A stretch of DNA of 64,000 nucleotides from Armatimonadota bacterium. GTDB taxonomy: Bacteria > Armatimonadota > Fimbriimonadia > Fimbriimonadales > Fimbriimonadaceae. Shown piece after piece: positions 7,346 through 16,514 of this stretch (position 1 is its first letter; each line of letters begins with the position of its first letter). The notes beneath the pieces were generated by a model. That model saw nothing but the letters and a program-made list of their open reading frames with translations. It was not told the DNA's origin and made no database searches. Location: positions 1-64,000 of the forward strand of contig JAIUNY010000012.1 in the NCBI GenBank assembly GCA_020161505.1, written 5' to 3'. Both the position numbers and the translations under genes were made by a program.

Positions 7346-8499
7346 GCGGAATCCCGGCCCAAACCCCCATCGAGCGCAAGATCATCATCTTGCCGGGGCT
7401 TCTCGATATCGCCGACGCCTCCCACTCCGTCCTCGCCGAACCAGGATCGGCGATGCGTGAACTCGTCTCGCTCGCCCGAGTGGTCAAGCTGAACCCCGCC
7501 CACGGTGGTCTCGCCGAGGCCTGCTGGGTCGGGCTGGATCCTGAGTCCGTTCATCTCAGCCAAGGCGCCCTCGCGATCTCTGCCCTCGGGGTCGATCCAC
7601 CGGAGCGGAGCGTGCATTTCGATCTCTCACTGCTCTCGGTCAGCGAAGATGGCACCCTTGCCGAGGCATCACACCAGCTCTCCCCACACGACGCGCGAAC
7701 CCTCGCCGAGCAGGCCAAGCGACTGGAAACCAAGTCCCTGATCTCGGTCATCGGGCAGGTCGTGGATCATGGACTTGTCTGGCTCGACGGTTCAGATGAG
7801 CTCGCCACCACGTCCCCAACCTCCGCATTCGGAAAGCCTTGGAATACCGTCCTCCCCGAGGGCGATGGCGAACCGCTCCTCCGCGCGTTCATCGACGATT
7901 CGCTGAACCTCCTCAATGACCACGAAGTCAACCAGCGGCGGCGAGACGAAGGCCTGCCGCCGGCAAATATTCTTTGGCCCTGGGGTCAAGGATTCCGGCG
8001 CCCGCTCCCCAACCTCGCGCTCCGCAGAGGCGAGATTGTGACCGCCTTCAGCCCCCTCGCTCGCTGGCAGGGATTTATGCGTCTGGTGGGCTATCGCCAT
8101 GCCGACCGATCCAAGGCCTTGCGCGGAGTCTTCCCGGCTCCCCGATTCATGTCCGACTTCATCAACCACCCTGGAAGCGCGATTTTCGGCACCTTTGGAG
8201 CAAGCGCGATGCGCAAGCACGAACGATGGGATCACCTCGAAGAACTCATGGCGGATCTCGATGAGCACCTCTTCACCCCTCTCGTGCTCAGGCAAAAAGA
8301 TGCCGCACTCACGGGAAAGCGTATCGAATGGTTGATCCACTGCCCCGGCCCGCTCGTTGAGGGCAAGATGCATCCCGGACTCGCCCTCACCACGCTCCTC
8401 CGCACTCAAGGAATCCCCTTCGATGAGCGCGTGCTCGATGACCCAAAGGTTCCGAGTTACGCTCTCCACGAGCCGATCCGGGATCTCCTGGAATCCTAG
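7342..8499 (+). CDS. Degenerate ApgM-like (cofactor-independent) phosphoglycerate mutase homologue
   Basis: The start is set at GTG 7342 because it overlaps the VanZ stop (GTGA); longer versions of the frame run inside the VanZ gene. The 385-residue product has the ApgM-type core signature (ANILWPWGQG, then FRRPLPN) and the alkaline-phosphatase-like overall order. The metal and catalytic sites look eroded. The expected N-terminal LDG is replaced by IIILPGLLD, the nucleophile GSD region is absent, and the C-terminal DH metal motifs read IHCPGP and GKMHPG. It sits just upstream of gap, which supports a link to lower glycolysis. It may be inactive, regulatory or altered in substrate. Family assignment is moderately sure. 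Confidence 0.6.
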   Translation: MSGIPAQTPIERKIIILPGLLDIADASHSVLAEPGSAMRELVSLARVVKLNPAHGGLAEACWVGLDPESVHLSQGALAISALGVDPPERSVHFDLSLLSVSEDGTLAEASHQLSPHDARTLAEQAKRLETKSLISVIGQVVDHGLVWLDGSDELATTSPTSAFGKPWNTVLPEGDGEPLLRAFIDDSLNLLNDHEVNQRRRDEGLPPANILWPWGQGFRRPLPNLALRRGEIVTAFSPLARWQGFMRLVGYRHADRSKALRGVFPAPRFMSDFINHPGSAIFGTFGASAMRKHERWDHLEELMADLDEHLFTPLVLRQKDAALTGKRIEWLIHCPGPLVEGKMHPGLALTTLLRTQGIPFDERVLDDPKVPSYALHEPIRDLLES

Positions 8500-8631
8500 T
8501 CCATCCGCCCAATTGAATCTGGAGCAAACATTACGGTTTCCAGAAGGCCCCGCTTTCCTGAATCCCTCCCGCCAACCCCAGTAAACTGACAGGCATCTCC
8601 GGCGGTTCAGCCGCCCTTATGGGAAAAACAT

Positions 8632-9642
8632 ATGGCAGTCAAAGTTGGCATCAACGGATTCGGCCGAATCGGTCGTCTCTCGCTTCGGACGCTTCTTCAA
8701 CGCTATCCCGGCGACATCGACGTCATCGCGATCAACGACCTCACCGACACCGAAACCAATGCGCACTTGCTGAAGTACGACACGGTCTACGGCCCCTTCG
8801 ACGGCACCGTCGAGCACGACGACGCCTCCATCACCGTCAATGGCGACCGGTTCCAAGTTTTCGCGGAGAAGGATCCCGCCAACATCCCCTGGGGTGATCT
8901 GGGCGTCGATATCGTCATCGAATCCACCGGCTTCTTCACCGATGCGACCAAGGCGATCGCCCACAAGAACGCTGGTGCCAAGAAGGTCATCATCTCCGCT
9001 CCGGCGAAGAATGAAGATGTCACAATCGTCCTCGGCGTCAACGACGGCATGTACGATCCGGCCAACCACCACATCATCAGCAACGCAAGCTGCACCACCA
9101 ACGGTCTTGCCCCCGTCGCCAAGGTTCTCCACGAGAAGTTCGGCATCGAAAAAGGCCTCTTGACCACGGTTCACGCCTATACCAACAGCCAAGCCACGGT
9201 TGATACCGCTCGCAAGGGTCTGCGCGACAGCCGAGCCGCCGCCGAGAACATTGTTCCGAGCAGCACCGGTGCCGCGAAGGCCGTCGGACTCGTGATCCCC
9301 GAGCTCAAGGGCAAGTTCACCGGCATGGCCTTCCGGGTTCCGACCCCGACCGTCTCCGTCGTGGACTTCACCGCGACCCTGAGCCGCGTGGCTTCCATCG
9401 AAGAGATCAACGCTGCGATGAAGGAGTACGCCGAAGGCCCGATGAAGGGCATCCTCCGCTACTCCGACGAAGAACTCGTCAGCAGCGATCTGCGCGGATC
9501 CACCCACAGCTCCATCTTCAGCGCGGTCGACACCGTCGTCCTCGATGAGATGGTCAAGGTCGTCGCCTGGTACGACAACGAGTGGGGCTACAGCTGCCGC
9601 ATCGCCGACCTCACCAAGTTCATCGCCGACAAGGGTCTCTAA
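8632..9642 (+). CDS. gap: Glyceraldehyde-3-phosphate dehydrogenase
   Basis: Glycolytic NAD-dependent enzyme of 336 residues, full length. The Rossmann fold begins [11 protein letters not shown], with a following INDLTD that favours NAD. The active-site motif [12 protein letters not shown] carries the catalytic Cys near residue 154; the usual second Cys of the motif is Gly here. The catalytic His lies in VHAYTNSQ, followed by [11 protein letters not shown] and the final [11 protein letters not shown]. The gene stands about 130 bases after the ApgM-like gene and is followed closely by a membrane protein gene. Confidence 0.97.
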   Translation: MAVKVGINGFGRIGRLSLRTLLQRYPGDIDVIAINDLTDTETNAHLLKYDTVYGPFDGTVEHDDASITVNGDRFQVFAEKDPANIPWGDLGVDIVIESTGFFTDATKAIAHKNAGAKKVIISAPAKNEDVTIVLGVNDGMYDPANHHIISNASCTTNGLAPVAKVLHEKFGIEKGLLTTVHAYTNSQATVDTARKGLRDSRAAAENIVPSSTGAAKAVGLVIPELKGKFTGMAFRVPTPTVSVVDFTATLSRVASIEEINAAMKEYAEGPMKGILRYSDEELVSSDLRGSTHSSIFSAVDTVVLDEMVKVVAWYDNEWGYSCRIADLTKFIADKGL

Positions 9643-9649
9643 GTCCAAC

Positions 9650-10114
9650 ATGAACCACGAACCTCTCGGATCAGATACTCCCCGAGAGGACTCTTCTGCC
9701 CCTCGAACTCAGTCGTTTGAGGGGCAGCTCACGAATGGATGCCTCATCATTGTGGTGGGGAGCCTTATCACTTTTGCCCTCGGATTCTGGCCCTACCTGG
9801 TCTTCGAGCAGTTGTCCCAAGCCGGGCTCCAGCAAACCCTTCTGATCGGAGCCGCAGGCACCCTGCCCCTTGCGTTCATTCTCCCGAGACTCGGGAAAGG
9901 TGCAGGTTTAGCAGGATATATTGGTGGAATCTCTTGCTGTGCCCTTGCCATGTTCCTGCGACTCCAAATGATTGCCATCGGGCGCGGCGATCCCCTCATC
10001 CCTCAGCCGGAATTCCCGCCTGGCTCCGAATGGATGATTCCTCTGATCTGGAGCCTGGCTCTCATCGCCGTCGCCGTGATTTTTCAACCAAAATCGGCGT
10101 TCGAGGATGAATAA
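9650..10114 (+). CDS. Small membrane protein of unknown function
   Basis: A 154-residue protein starting at ATG 9650, 7 bases after the gap stop; the longer frame from 9545 would run inside gap. A polar 25-residue N-terminus is followed by about four hydrophobic segments (LIIVVGSLITFALGFWPYLV, the TLLIGAAGTLPLAFIL region, IGGISCCALAMFL, and MIPLIWSLALIAVAVIF). No family is recognised. The close spacing suggests read-through from gap. Confidence 0.6.
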   Translation: MNHEPLGSDTPREDSSAPRTQSFEGQLTNGCLIIVVGSLITFALGFWPYLVFEQLSQAGLQQTLLIGAAGTLPLAFILPRLGKGAGLAGYIGGISCCALAMFLRLQMIAIGRGDPLIPQPEFPPGSEWMIPLIWSLALIAVAVIFQPKSAFEDE

Positions 10115-10172
10115 CCCGCGCCCCCCTGCCGATGATTCCTAAGGGATTCGGCTCGGAGGAGTACGGCGCGTT

Positions 10173-10601
10173 TTGGCTTACGGACAGACATCCATCGATC
10201 AATATCGCAAGAATGCAGTGAATGGGGCCAGCCCCCTGCGACTGGTCGTCATGCTCTATGACGGCTGCCTCAAGTTCATTGAGGCCACCAAACATGCGAT
10301 GTCTCAGGGCGATCTGTTTAAGCAGAATGAGCAGTGCCAGAAGGCGCAAAACATCGTCGCCGAGCTCATGTCGAGCCTCGACATGAAGCGGGGCGGCGAC
10401 ATCGCTCAGAACCTCTTCGCGCTCTACAGTTACGTCTACGATCGGCTCGTGCAAGCGAATCTCGAAGACAATCCGGTCTATCTGGATCAAGCTCTCAAGG
10501 TGATGAGCGACCTGCGCGAAAGCTGGGTCGAACTGGAACGCCAGCAAGCCGCCGGACAACTGAACCCCGCAGGAGAACCCGTTGGAACAGACGCCGCGTG
10601 A
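10173..10601 (+). CDS. fliS: Flagellar export chaperone FliS
   Basis: Cytoplasmic chaperone that binds the C-terminus of flagellin before export. The 142 residues show the family start MAYGQTSIDQYRKNAVNGAS, then LRLVVMLYDGCLKFI and a helical bundle ending with LRESWVEL. The start codon is TTG at 10173, supported by GGAGGA at about 10156-10161 and by the classical N-terminus. The gene overlaps the following fliT-like gene by 20 bases. No flagellin gene is in the window. Confidence 0.92.
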   Translation: MAYGQTSIDQYRKNAVNGASPLRLVVMLYDGCLKFIEATKHAMSQGDLFKQNEQCQKAQNIVAELMSSLDMKRGGDIAQNLFALYSYVYDRLVQANLEDNPVYLDQALKVMSDLRESWVELERQQAAGQLNPAGEPVGTDAA

Positions 10602-10926
10602 CCTCGCCGAGCGATTCATCGCTCTCTCTCTCGCCATCCACGACGAGCTCCAGCAATCCCTCACCGATCTCGCCGACGAAGAGCGGGATCTGAATCATTT
10701 CATTCAAGCTCGCCAGGCATGTCTTGAACAAATCTCGGCTCATCCTGGCCCCTGGCCCGAAGCATTGGTGGAACGGATGCGAGCCGCCGATGAGGCCCTG
10801 ATCAGCGCCGCGCAAGACTGCCGTAGTCAAGCCACCGGCGAGATCCGATCCTTCCGCCAAACGCGCGACCGAATCGGGCAGTACGCCACGGCGTCACCGA
10901 TCCAGGCGCTCGATCTCGCTAGCTAA
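10582..10926 (+). CDS. FliT-like flagellar protein
   Basis: A 114-residue, largely helical protein read from TTG 10582 behind AGGAGA, overlapping the end of fliS. Size, helicity and position after fliS match FliT-type chaperones. Sequence similarity to the E. coli protein is not visible by eye, so the name rests on context. It ends only 5 bases before the stop of the convergent amidase gene. Confidence 0.55.
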   Translation: MEQTPRDLAERFIALSLAIHDELQQSLTDLADEERDLNHFIQARQACLEQISAHPGPWPEALVERMRAADEALISAAQDCRSQATGEIRSFRQTRDRIGQYATASPIQALDLAS

Positions 10927-10930
10927 GAAC

Positions 10931-11593
10931 CTACTTCTTTGGGAGCGGCACGGCGGCCTGCGTGCCCGCGACGAGGGCCTTCACCATCGCTTCCCGTCCC
11001 TCTTTGCTCTTGGCGACCTTCTCATCCGAAGGGTTCGTCAGCACGCACACTTCAACGAGCAACACCGGAACCTGACTCAGAATCGACCCGGTGAGAGCCC
11101 CCTGCTTCCCTCCGATGTTCGTCGCTCGGTCGGTTTTCAGTCCCGCATCTTTCAGAACGCCACCGAGTGCCTTGATCGCCGCCGGATGGAACGCCTTTGC
11201 TGCCGCAGTCGAACTCTTGATGACCGCATCGCTCGGCCCCGTGGACTTGCCGACCGTCCCCTTGCGATCAGGATAAAACGTCGCCCACCCCGAGTGATTC
11301 CCCGCATCGGCATGGAGCCGGAGCAACAGATTTGCCTTCGCCTCGTTCGCAATCTCCGCTCGGCGAGCGTTCGTCACCTTTTCGCCCACCTTACTCTTCG
11401 TAAAGACCACCGAGTAACCCAGCCCGCGAAGCCGCTTCCCCGCTTCGACTCCCAGATCCCAAACCAACTGAACCTCCGTGACCTCTTTGCCCCGAGTCCC
11501 GACTCCATTCTCGCTCGGATGACCTGGATCGATACAGATCACCGGTTTCGCCGGAGCGATCAGACTCGCCGCGACCAGGGTTGAGACGATCAT
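10931..11593 (-). CDS. N-acetylmuramoyl-L-alanine amidase (Amidase_3)
   Basis: Cell-wall hydrolase of 220 residues that cuts the bond between N-acetylmuramic acid and the stem peptide. The start is ATG 11593, which overlaps the esterase stop (ATGA) and gives a signal-like MIVSTLVAASLIAPA. Catalytic-zinc motifs are CIDPGHPSENGVGTRG (His), the RLHADAG block (His) and VPVLLVEVCVLTNPSDE (Glu). It acts in the periplasm. It is likely co-transcribed with the upstream esterase. Confidence 0.9.
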   Translation of the reverse strand: MIVSTLVAASLIAPAKPVICIDPGHPSENGVGTRGKEVTEVQLVWDLGVEAGKRLRGLGYSVVFTKSKVGEKVTNARRAEIANEAKANLLLRLHADAGNHSGWATFYPDRKGTVGKSTGPSDAVIKSSTAAAKAFHPAAIKALGGVLKDAGLKTDRATNIGGKQGALTGSILSQVPVLLVEVCVLTNPSDEKVAKSKEGREAMVKALVAGTQAAVPLPKK

Positions 11594-12456
11594 CGTCCCG
11601 CCCCCACCTGCGTGCCGAAGAAGTACCGGAAGACCATATCCAGCCGGTGCGCCCACGCGCGCTCGTTGTGCTTCGCGCGCGGATCCTCGTAGTAGATCAA
11701 ATCTTGCCCGGACTTCCAGCCGAGCTTCACGAGCACATCGCGCATCGCCTGGCTATCCGCGACGCTGCGGAACCCTTCGTCCGTGCCCATGTCCATCCAG
11801 ATCTTCACGTTCTTCTTGCCCAAATCCGGCACGAGTTTGAGCATCACCTTGTCGTCCCACCAGATACTGGGCGACATCACCCCGAGCATCCCGAATCGAT
11901 CCGGTCGCTTGAGTCCGCCCCATAGGGTGATGATCCCGCCAAAGCTCGACCCGATCAGAGCGGTGTTTTTCGCTCCCTTCGCCACACGATAGTTCTTCTC
12001 GATGAACGGCTGCACTTCGTCGGTGAGAAACTTGATGTAGCCGTCTGCCCGGCCCCCCATCTCTTCGTTGCCCCGCTTCACCTTGGTGGGCAAAAACTCA
12101 TTCCCCCGATCCATCCCCGCGTTGTCAATCCCCACGATAATCACTGGCTTCATCATTCCGGCACGGATCAGACCTTCTGCCGTCTCGTCGGCTCGCCATT
12201 CTTCGTTCGGGATGTAGCTGGTGTTGCCATCCATCACGTTCTGACCATCGTGCATGTAGATCACCGGGTAGTTGGCCTCCGAGTTCTCGTAGTCGGGCGG
12301 CAGATACACGATCAGGTTCCGCTTGTTCTTGAGCCCCTTGCTTTCGAATGACGGGTGATGCTTCACATTTCCGGTCAGACTGCTCGCTCGCTCCGGCGGA
12401 GTTTGGGGCAGGGTCGCGAGCGTCAGGGCGAGATACAAAGGCGTCATCTCCCCCAT
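11590..12456 (-). CDS. Secreted alpha/beta-hydrolase esterase (esterase D/Fes-like)
   Basis: A 288-residue alpha/beta hydrolase with a short hydrophobic N-terminus (MTPLYLALTLATLPQT) that looks like a signal sequence; ATG 12447 is an alternative start. The core shows YLPPDYE, VIYMHDGQNV, the nucleophile elbow IGSSFGG, and the catalytic His in AKHNERAWAHR. This layout fits the putative-esterase family that includes enterochelin esterase-like enzymes. The substrate cannot be told from sequence. Its stop overlaps the amidase start. Confidence 0.82.
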   Translation of the reverse strand: MGEMTPLYLALTLATLPQTPPERASSLTGNVKHHPSFESKGLKNKRNLIVYLPPDYENSEANYPVIYMHDGQNVMDGNTSYIPNEEWRADETAEGLIRAGMMKPVIIVGIDNAGMDRGNEFLPTKVKRGNEEMGGRADGYIKFLTDEVQPFIEKNYRVAKGAKNTALIGSSFGGIITLWGGLKRPDRFGMLGVMSPSIWWDDKVMLKLVPDLGKKNVKIWMDMGTDEGFRSVADSQAMRDVLVKLGWKSGQDLIYYEDPRAKHNERAWAHRLDMVFRYFFGTQVGAGR

Positions 12457-12632
12457 TGTGGATCACCCTGCTGCCCCGTGACCAAAATTGCCGGATTTCT
12501 GGTTCAACAACCCTAACGCGCCAGGCATTTTTGCCGACGATGTTGATGAGCCTCCTTAGGGATGTTTGTTCCGCCATGGATCGGCGGGACTGATCGCACA
12601 CGGACGCGCGGCTTGGACAAGGTGAACCAACC

Positions 12633-13010
12633 GTGCAATTGCTAGGCAAATTACTGGGAAATCATAGCGTGAACTTGGCCCGAGCGTTAGATCGCACGAG
12701 CCAGCGCTCGTCGATGCTGACCCGCAACCTGTCGAACGTCAACGTCCCCGGCTACAAGCGGGAGGACATGGACTTCGGCATCGCCCTCGATGGCGAAAAG
12801 GGCAAACCCGGCGATCGACTCAAAGAGCTTCAGCGCCGATCGGGCATCAACGAAGGCGGAAGCGGAGCCATCCGCATCGACGGCAACAGCGTGGACCTCG
12901 AAACCGAGGTCATGTCGATCACCGAGATGCAGGTGCGCTACCAGCTCCTCGCCGAAATGACGAGCCGACACTTCAGCGGAATCAAGAACGTGATCCGTGA
13001 GGGTAGATGA
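12633..13010 (+). CDS. flgB: Flagellar basal-body rod protein FlgB
   Basis: Proximal rod subunit, 125 residues, starting at GTG 12633 behind AAGGTGA. The family motif SSMLTRNLSNVNVPGYKRED is clear, and the C-terminus EMQVRYQLLAEMTSRHFSGI is the second half of the D0 coiled coil. It is the first gene of the flgB-flgC-fliE-fliF-fliG-fliH-fliI-fliJ operon and overlaps flgC by 4 bases. The 176-base region upstream has no gene, and no sigma-28 or sigma-54 promoter was clear. Confidence 0.93.
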   Translation: MQLLGKLLGNHSVNLARALDRTSQRSSMLTRNLSNVNVPGYKREDMDFGIALDGEKGKPGDRLKELQRRSGINEGGSGAIRIDGNSVDLETEVMSITEMQVRYQLLAEMTSRHFSGIKNVIREGR

Positions 13011-13399
13011 TGACGATTAACTCTGCTCTCCGTTCATCCGGCTCTGGTCTTCATGCCGAGCGCATGAGGATGGACGTCATCAGTGCGAACATCGCCAACG
13101 CGAACAGTGTCCGCACCCCGGGCCAGGAAGCATACAAGCGACGCATCGTTGTTCTGGAAGCCAACGACGAAGGCGTGAAAGTTCAACGACTCATCGAGGA
13201 CGAGGCCCCCCTGCGTGCCGTCCCCGAACCAGACAACCCGTTTGCCGACGAGAACGGTTTGGTCTACTACAGCAATGTCAATCCCATCTACGAGATGGTG
13301 AACCTCATGAGTGCCACTCGGGCTTATGAAGCAAACGTCGCGGCGTTCAACGCTAGCAAGTCGATGCTTCAGTCCGCACTGGCCATTGGTCGAGTCTAA
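13007..13399 (+). CDS. flgC: Flagellar basal-body rod protein FlgC
   Basis: Proximal rod subunit, 130 residues. The N-terminus SALRSSGSGLHAERMRMDVI, then SANIANANSVRTPGQEAYKR, and the C-terminus YEMVNLMSATRAYEANVAAF are diagnostic. The start overlaps the flgB stop; two ATG codons are adjacent at 13007 and 13010. It is 12 bases from fliE. Confidence 0.94.
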   Translation: MMTINSALRSSGSGLHAERMRMDVISANIANANSVRTPGQEAYKRRIVVLEANDEGVKVQRLIEDEAPLRAVPEPDNPFADENGLVYYSNVNPIYEMVNLMSATRAYEANVAAFNASKSMLQSALAIGRV

Positions 13400-13411
13400 A
13401 GAGCGTAACCC

Positions 13412-13711
13412 ATGCGAATCGGATCGACCGGCAACAATATCGCCCAACTCGCGCAGCCACCGATGGCCAAACCTGTTCAGATCGAGCAGGATGAAAACTT
13501 TGGTCAAATGCTGATGGACGCCATTCAGGAAGTCAATAAGTCTCAAACGGATTCCCGTAAGATGCAAGAAGACCTGATGGCGAATCGACCGGTGGAATAT
13601 CACGATCTGATGATCACGATGGAGCGTGCGAGCACTGCGATGAGCCTGACCCTTCAGGTTCGGAATAAGTTGCTAGAAGCCTATCAAGAGATCAACCGTA
13701 TGCAAGTGTAA
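13412..13711 (+). CDS. fliE: Flagellar hook-basal body protein FliE
   Basis: Adaptor that joins the MS ring to the rod, 99 residues. The motif FGQMLMDAIQEVNKSQTDSR and the C-terminal block EYHDLMITMERASTAMSLTL, then QVRNKLLEAYQEINRMQV match the family end to end. It lies between flgC and fliF as in many flagellar operons. Confidence 0.93.
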   Translation: MRIGSTGNNIAQLAQPPMAKPVQIEQDENFGQMLMDAIQEVNKSQTDSRKMQEDLMANRPVEYHDLMITMERASTAMSLTLQVRNKLLEAYQEINRMQV

Positions 13712-13764
13712 GCTTACGGGTCTCAGAAACTGAATAGTCCGCCGTTTCGACTGGATTTGTTGAA

Positions 13765-15504
13765 ATGGGCGCGATCTTTGATCGAATAAAAGAATGGTGG
13801 CAGAGTGCCGACCGGACACAGAAACTTGTGACCGTGTTCGGTGCGGCCTTCCTTGTCGTCATCTTGGGTCTGACGGTGATGTTCGCCAGTCAGCCGAAGA
13901 TGCAACCGGTGCTGACCGGACTGAGCGACCAAGATCGCTCGGCCGTCTACGACGAACTCACCAAAGGCGGATTCAAGGTGGAAATCACCCCGCAAATGGA
14001 AGTCGTCGTCCCGAGTTCCGAAGTGCCGAAAGCCCGCATGTACCTGGCGAGCAAAAACAAGCTCCCCAAGAGCGGTGGTAACAGTTTTCAAATGATCGAA
14101 TCGATCGGCCTAGGCGATAGCCAGCGCAAAGAGAACGAGAAGATCATCGCCGCCAAAGAGCAAGAACTCTCCGATTCGATCATGACGATGGAAGGCGTCG
14201 CCCACGCCCAAGTCCACCTCACCCTCGGAAAAGATTCCGCCTTCGGCGACCAAACCACCCCGCCGACCGCTGCTGTTCGCATCACCGAGGCCAACGACAA
14301 CGCCCTGAGCTCGGAAGCCGCCAAGGCCATTGCCCGACTCGTTCAGAACTCCGTCACCGGCCTCAAAGCCAACGGAGTCACCGTCGTCACCAACAACGGC
14401 CGAATGATCTACGACGGTGAAGAGAGCGGAAGCTCCACCACCATCGCGAGTAAGAAAATGGAGGCCGAAGCCGCTGAGAGCAAGCGTCGCGCCGCCGATC
14501 TGCAGCGTGAACTCGACCAAGTTTTTGGCATCGGCAACACCATTGTTCAAGTCGATGTCCAGCTGAACATGGACGCGACGACCATCGCCAAGGATGAAAC
14601 CATCCGCAGCGGTGACCCGATCGTCGAAGAGTCGGCTGGCGAGAAAATGACGAGCAGCGGAGGCGACACGGTCCAAGGCGCTGGCACCGAGTCGAACATC
14701 CCCGGTCAGCCCGCCGCTGTCGATACCGACGCCAAAAGCAGCGACTACGAAAGCGAGCAAAAGACCAAACAATATCCCACCAGCAACACGCGCACCAACA
14801 TCGAGCGAGCCGCCGGTGAGCTCATCGCCATGAACGTCAGCGTGATGGCAAATAGCGTCGCGGTGAAGGATCTTGCCCCGCTGGAAGAGCGTGTCGCGAA
14901 CTACATTGCCCCCTGGCAAGGCGACGAGAAATTCACGAGCAATGTCACGGCCGCCGAGTTCAGCGATGCCGCCACCAAGCTTCAAGAGAAAGCCGCCGCA
15001 GATGCCGCCAGTGCGGCGAGAATGCAGCAGATCATCTCCATCCTGCCCATCGCTGCCCTGCTCGGAGTTGCGTTCATCCTCATCCGAAGCCTGGCGAAGC
15101 AGCTCAAGCCGGTTTCCACCCAAACCGTTGTGCTCAGCAACGGCCAGACGATTCAGATCCCGATCAACGCGGATCCCCAGCTTCTCGCCCTGATTGAGAC
15201 CTCCACGAATCTCTCGCCCTCCACCCAGATTGAGGTGAGCGACGAGGAAATCGACCTCGGCGAAGAGCTGGTCGATACCGGAGAGATCGACGAGAATGGC
15301 GACCCGATCATGATCCAACGCCCGAAGCGCAAGAAGAAGAAGCGCCTCCACGATGACGATGATGACGATGACGACGATCTGGATATCGAATCCATCAAGC
15401 GCAAAGTCGACATCCCCCTCGAACAGCTCCGCAAAATGTCCAAGAAGAACCCTGAAGCCGTGGCCATGCTCCTCAAGAGCTGGATGATGGAGGAACAACG
15501 ATAA
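13765..15504 (+). CDS. fliF: Flagellar MS-ring protein FliF
   Basis: Forms the inner-membrane ring of the basal body; 579 residues. A first transmembrane helix lies near residues 22-44 (LVTVFGAAFLVVILGLTVMF) and a second near 418-440 (IISILPIAALLGVAFILIRS). The ring-building motifs between them include MYLASKNKLPKSGG. The cytoplasmic tail binds FliG and ends MLLKSWMMEEQR. Before that tail the chain has a basic run, KRKKKKRL, followed by about nine Asp residues in a row, which is unusual. The stop overlaps the fliG start by one base. Confidence 0.95.
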   Translation: MGAIFDRIKEWWQSADRTQKLVTVFGAAFLVVILGLTVMFASQPKMQPVLTGLSDQDRSAVYDELTKGGFKVEITPQMEVVVPSSEVPKARMYLASKNKLPKSGGNSFQMIESIGLGDSQRKENEKIIAAKEQELSDSIMTMEGVAHAQVHLTLGKDSAFGDQTTPPTAAVRITEANDNALSSEAAKAIARLVQNSVTGLKANGVTVVTNNGRMIYDGEESGSSTTIASKKMEAEAAESKRRAADLQRELDQVFGIGNTIVQVDVQLNMDATTIAKDETIRSGDPIVEESAGEKMTSSGGDTVQGAGTESNIPGQPAAVDTDAKSSDYESEQKTKQYPTSNTRTNIERAAGELIAMNVSVMANSVAVKDLAPLEERVANYIAPWQGDEKFTSNVTAAEFSDAATKLQEKAAADAASAARMQQIISILPIAALLGVAFILIRSLAKQLKPVSTQTVVLSNGQTIQIPINADPQLLALIETSTNLSPSTQIEVSDEEIDLGEELVDTGEIDENGDPIMIQRPKRKKKKRLHDDDDDDDDDLDIESIKRKVDIPLEQLRKMSKKNPEAVAMLLKSWMMEEQR

Positions 15505-16514
15505 TGCGTAAGAAAAACGTTGAACTCACTGCCAAGCGAAAGGCCGCCATCGTCCTTGCTGTCCTCGGACCAGAATACGCCAGCGAGATCATTAAGCACT
15601 TCACCGAAGAGCAGATCGAAGCGATGTCGATGGAGATCGCCCGGCTGGAAAAGGTGACTCCGGAGCTCAAGAACAAAATCGTTGAAGAGTTCCACGATAT
15701 GGCCCAGGCGCAAGAGTTTATCGCCGAAGGCGGTATCGACAATGCGCACAAAACGTTGCTCGCCGCGTTTGGAGAAGATCGAGCCAATGAGCTCGTGAAC
15801 AAGATCAACACGGCCATGCAGGTTGTGCCGTTCGAGTTCCTCCGACGCGCCGATCCGCAACAGCTTCTGAGCTTTATCCAAGAGGAGCACCCGCAAACCA
15901 TTGCGGTGATCCTCGCCTATATGTCGCCAACCCAAGCCGCGAGCATCATCAGTAAGCTCCCCGCCGATCTGCGCGGCGAAGTCGCCGAGCGGATTGCCGC
16001 CATGGATCAAACCCCGCCGGAAGTCATCCGCAACGTCGAGCGCGTTCTGGAGAAGAAAGTCTCCAACGTCATCAACACCGAGATGACCAAAGCAGGTGGC
16101 CCCAAGGCACTCGTTGACCTCCTTAGCCGAGTCGATCGCGCCACTGAGCGCGTGATCCTCGATACCCTCAGCGAGTCCAATCCGGAACTGGCCGACGAAG
16201 TCAAGAACATGATGTTCGTCTTCGAGGACATCGTTCAGCTCGACGATCGTGCCGTCCAAAGCGTGCTCAAGGAAGTCGACGGCAAGGATCTCGCCACCGC
16301 GCTCAAGGGCGTCAAGATGGAAGTCCAAGAAAAGATCTACCGCAACATGTCCGAGCGCGCCGTTGGCATGCTCAAGGAAGATATGGAGTTCATGGGCCCG
16401 GTCAAGATGCGTACCGTGGAAGAGGCCCAGCAGAAGATCGTCGCCAGCATTCGACGATTGGAAGAAGCAGGCGAAATCCAAATCGGACGCGACGAGGAGG
16501 ATGTGCTTGTCTAA
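15504..16514 (+). CDS. fliG: Flagellar motor switch protein FliG
   Basis: Rotor protein that couples MotA/MotB torque to the C ring; 336 residues. N-terminal FliF-binding domain (KAAIVLAVLGPEYASEIIKH), middle EHPQTIAVILAYM motif, and C-terminal torque domain with charged helix EKIYRNMSERAVGMLKEDME are all present. The ATG at 15504 overlaps the fliF stop. Its end overlaps the fliH start. Confidence 0.95.
   Translation: MRKKNVELTAKRKAAIVLAVLGPEYASEIIKHFTEEQIEAMSMEIARLEKVTPELKNKIVEEFHDMAQAQEFIAEGGIDNAHKTLLAAFGEDRANELVNKINTAMQVVPFEFLRRADPQQLLSFIQEEHPQTIAVILAYMSPTQAASIISKLPADLRGEVAERIAAMDQTPPEVIRNVERVLEKKVSNVINTEMTKAGGPKALVDLLSRVDRATERVILDTLSESNPELADEVKNMMFVFEDIVQLDDRAVQSVLKEVDGKDLATALKGVKMEVQEKIYRNMSERAVGMLKEDMEFMGPVKMRTVEEAQQKIVASIRRLEEAGEIQIGRDEEDVLV

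Noticed and set aside
8617-9651. Long open frame on the minus strand opposite gap (344 codons)
   Set aside because: It mirrors a strongly conserved gene; biased GC-rich codon use keeps the opposite frame open. No ribosome-binding site or family match.
14110-15498. Minus-strand frame of 462 codons opposite fliF
   Set aside because: The same antisense effect. The sense strand encodes a clear FliF and the antisense product has no recognisable motif.
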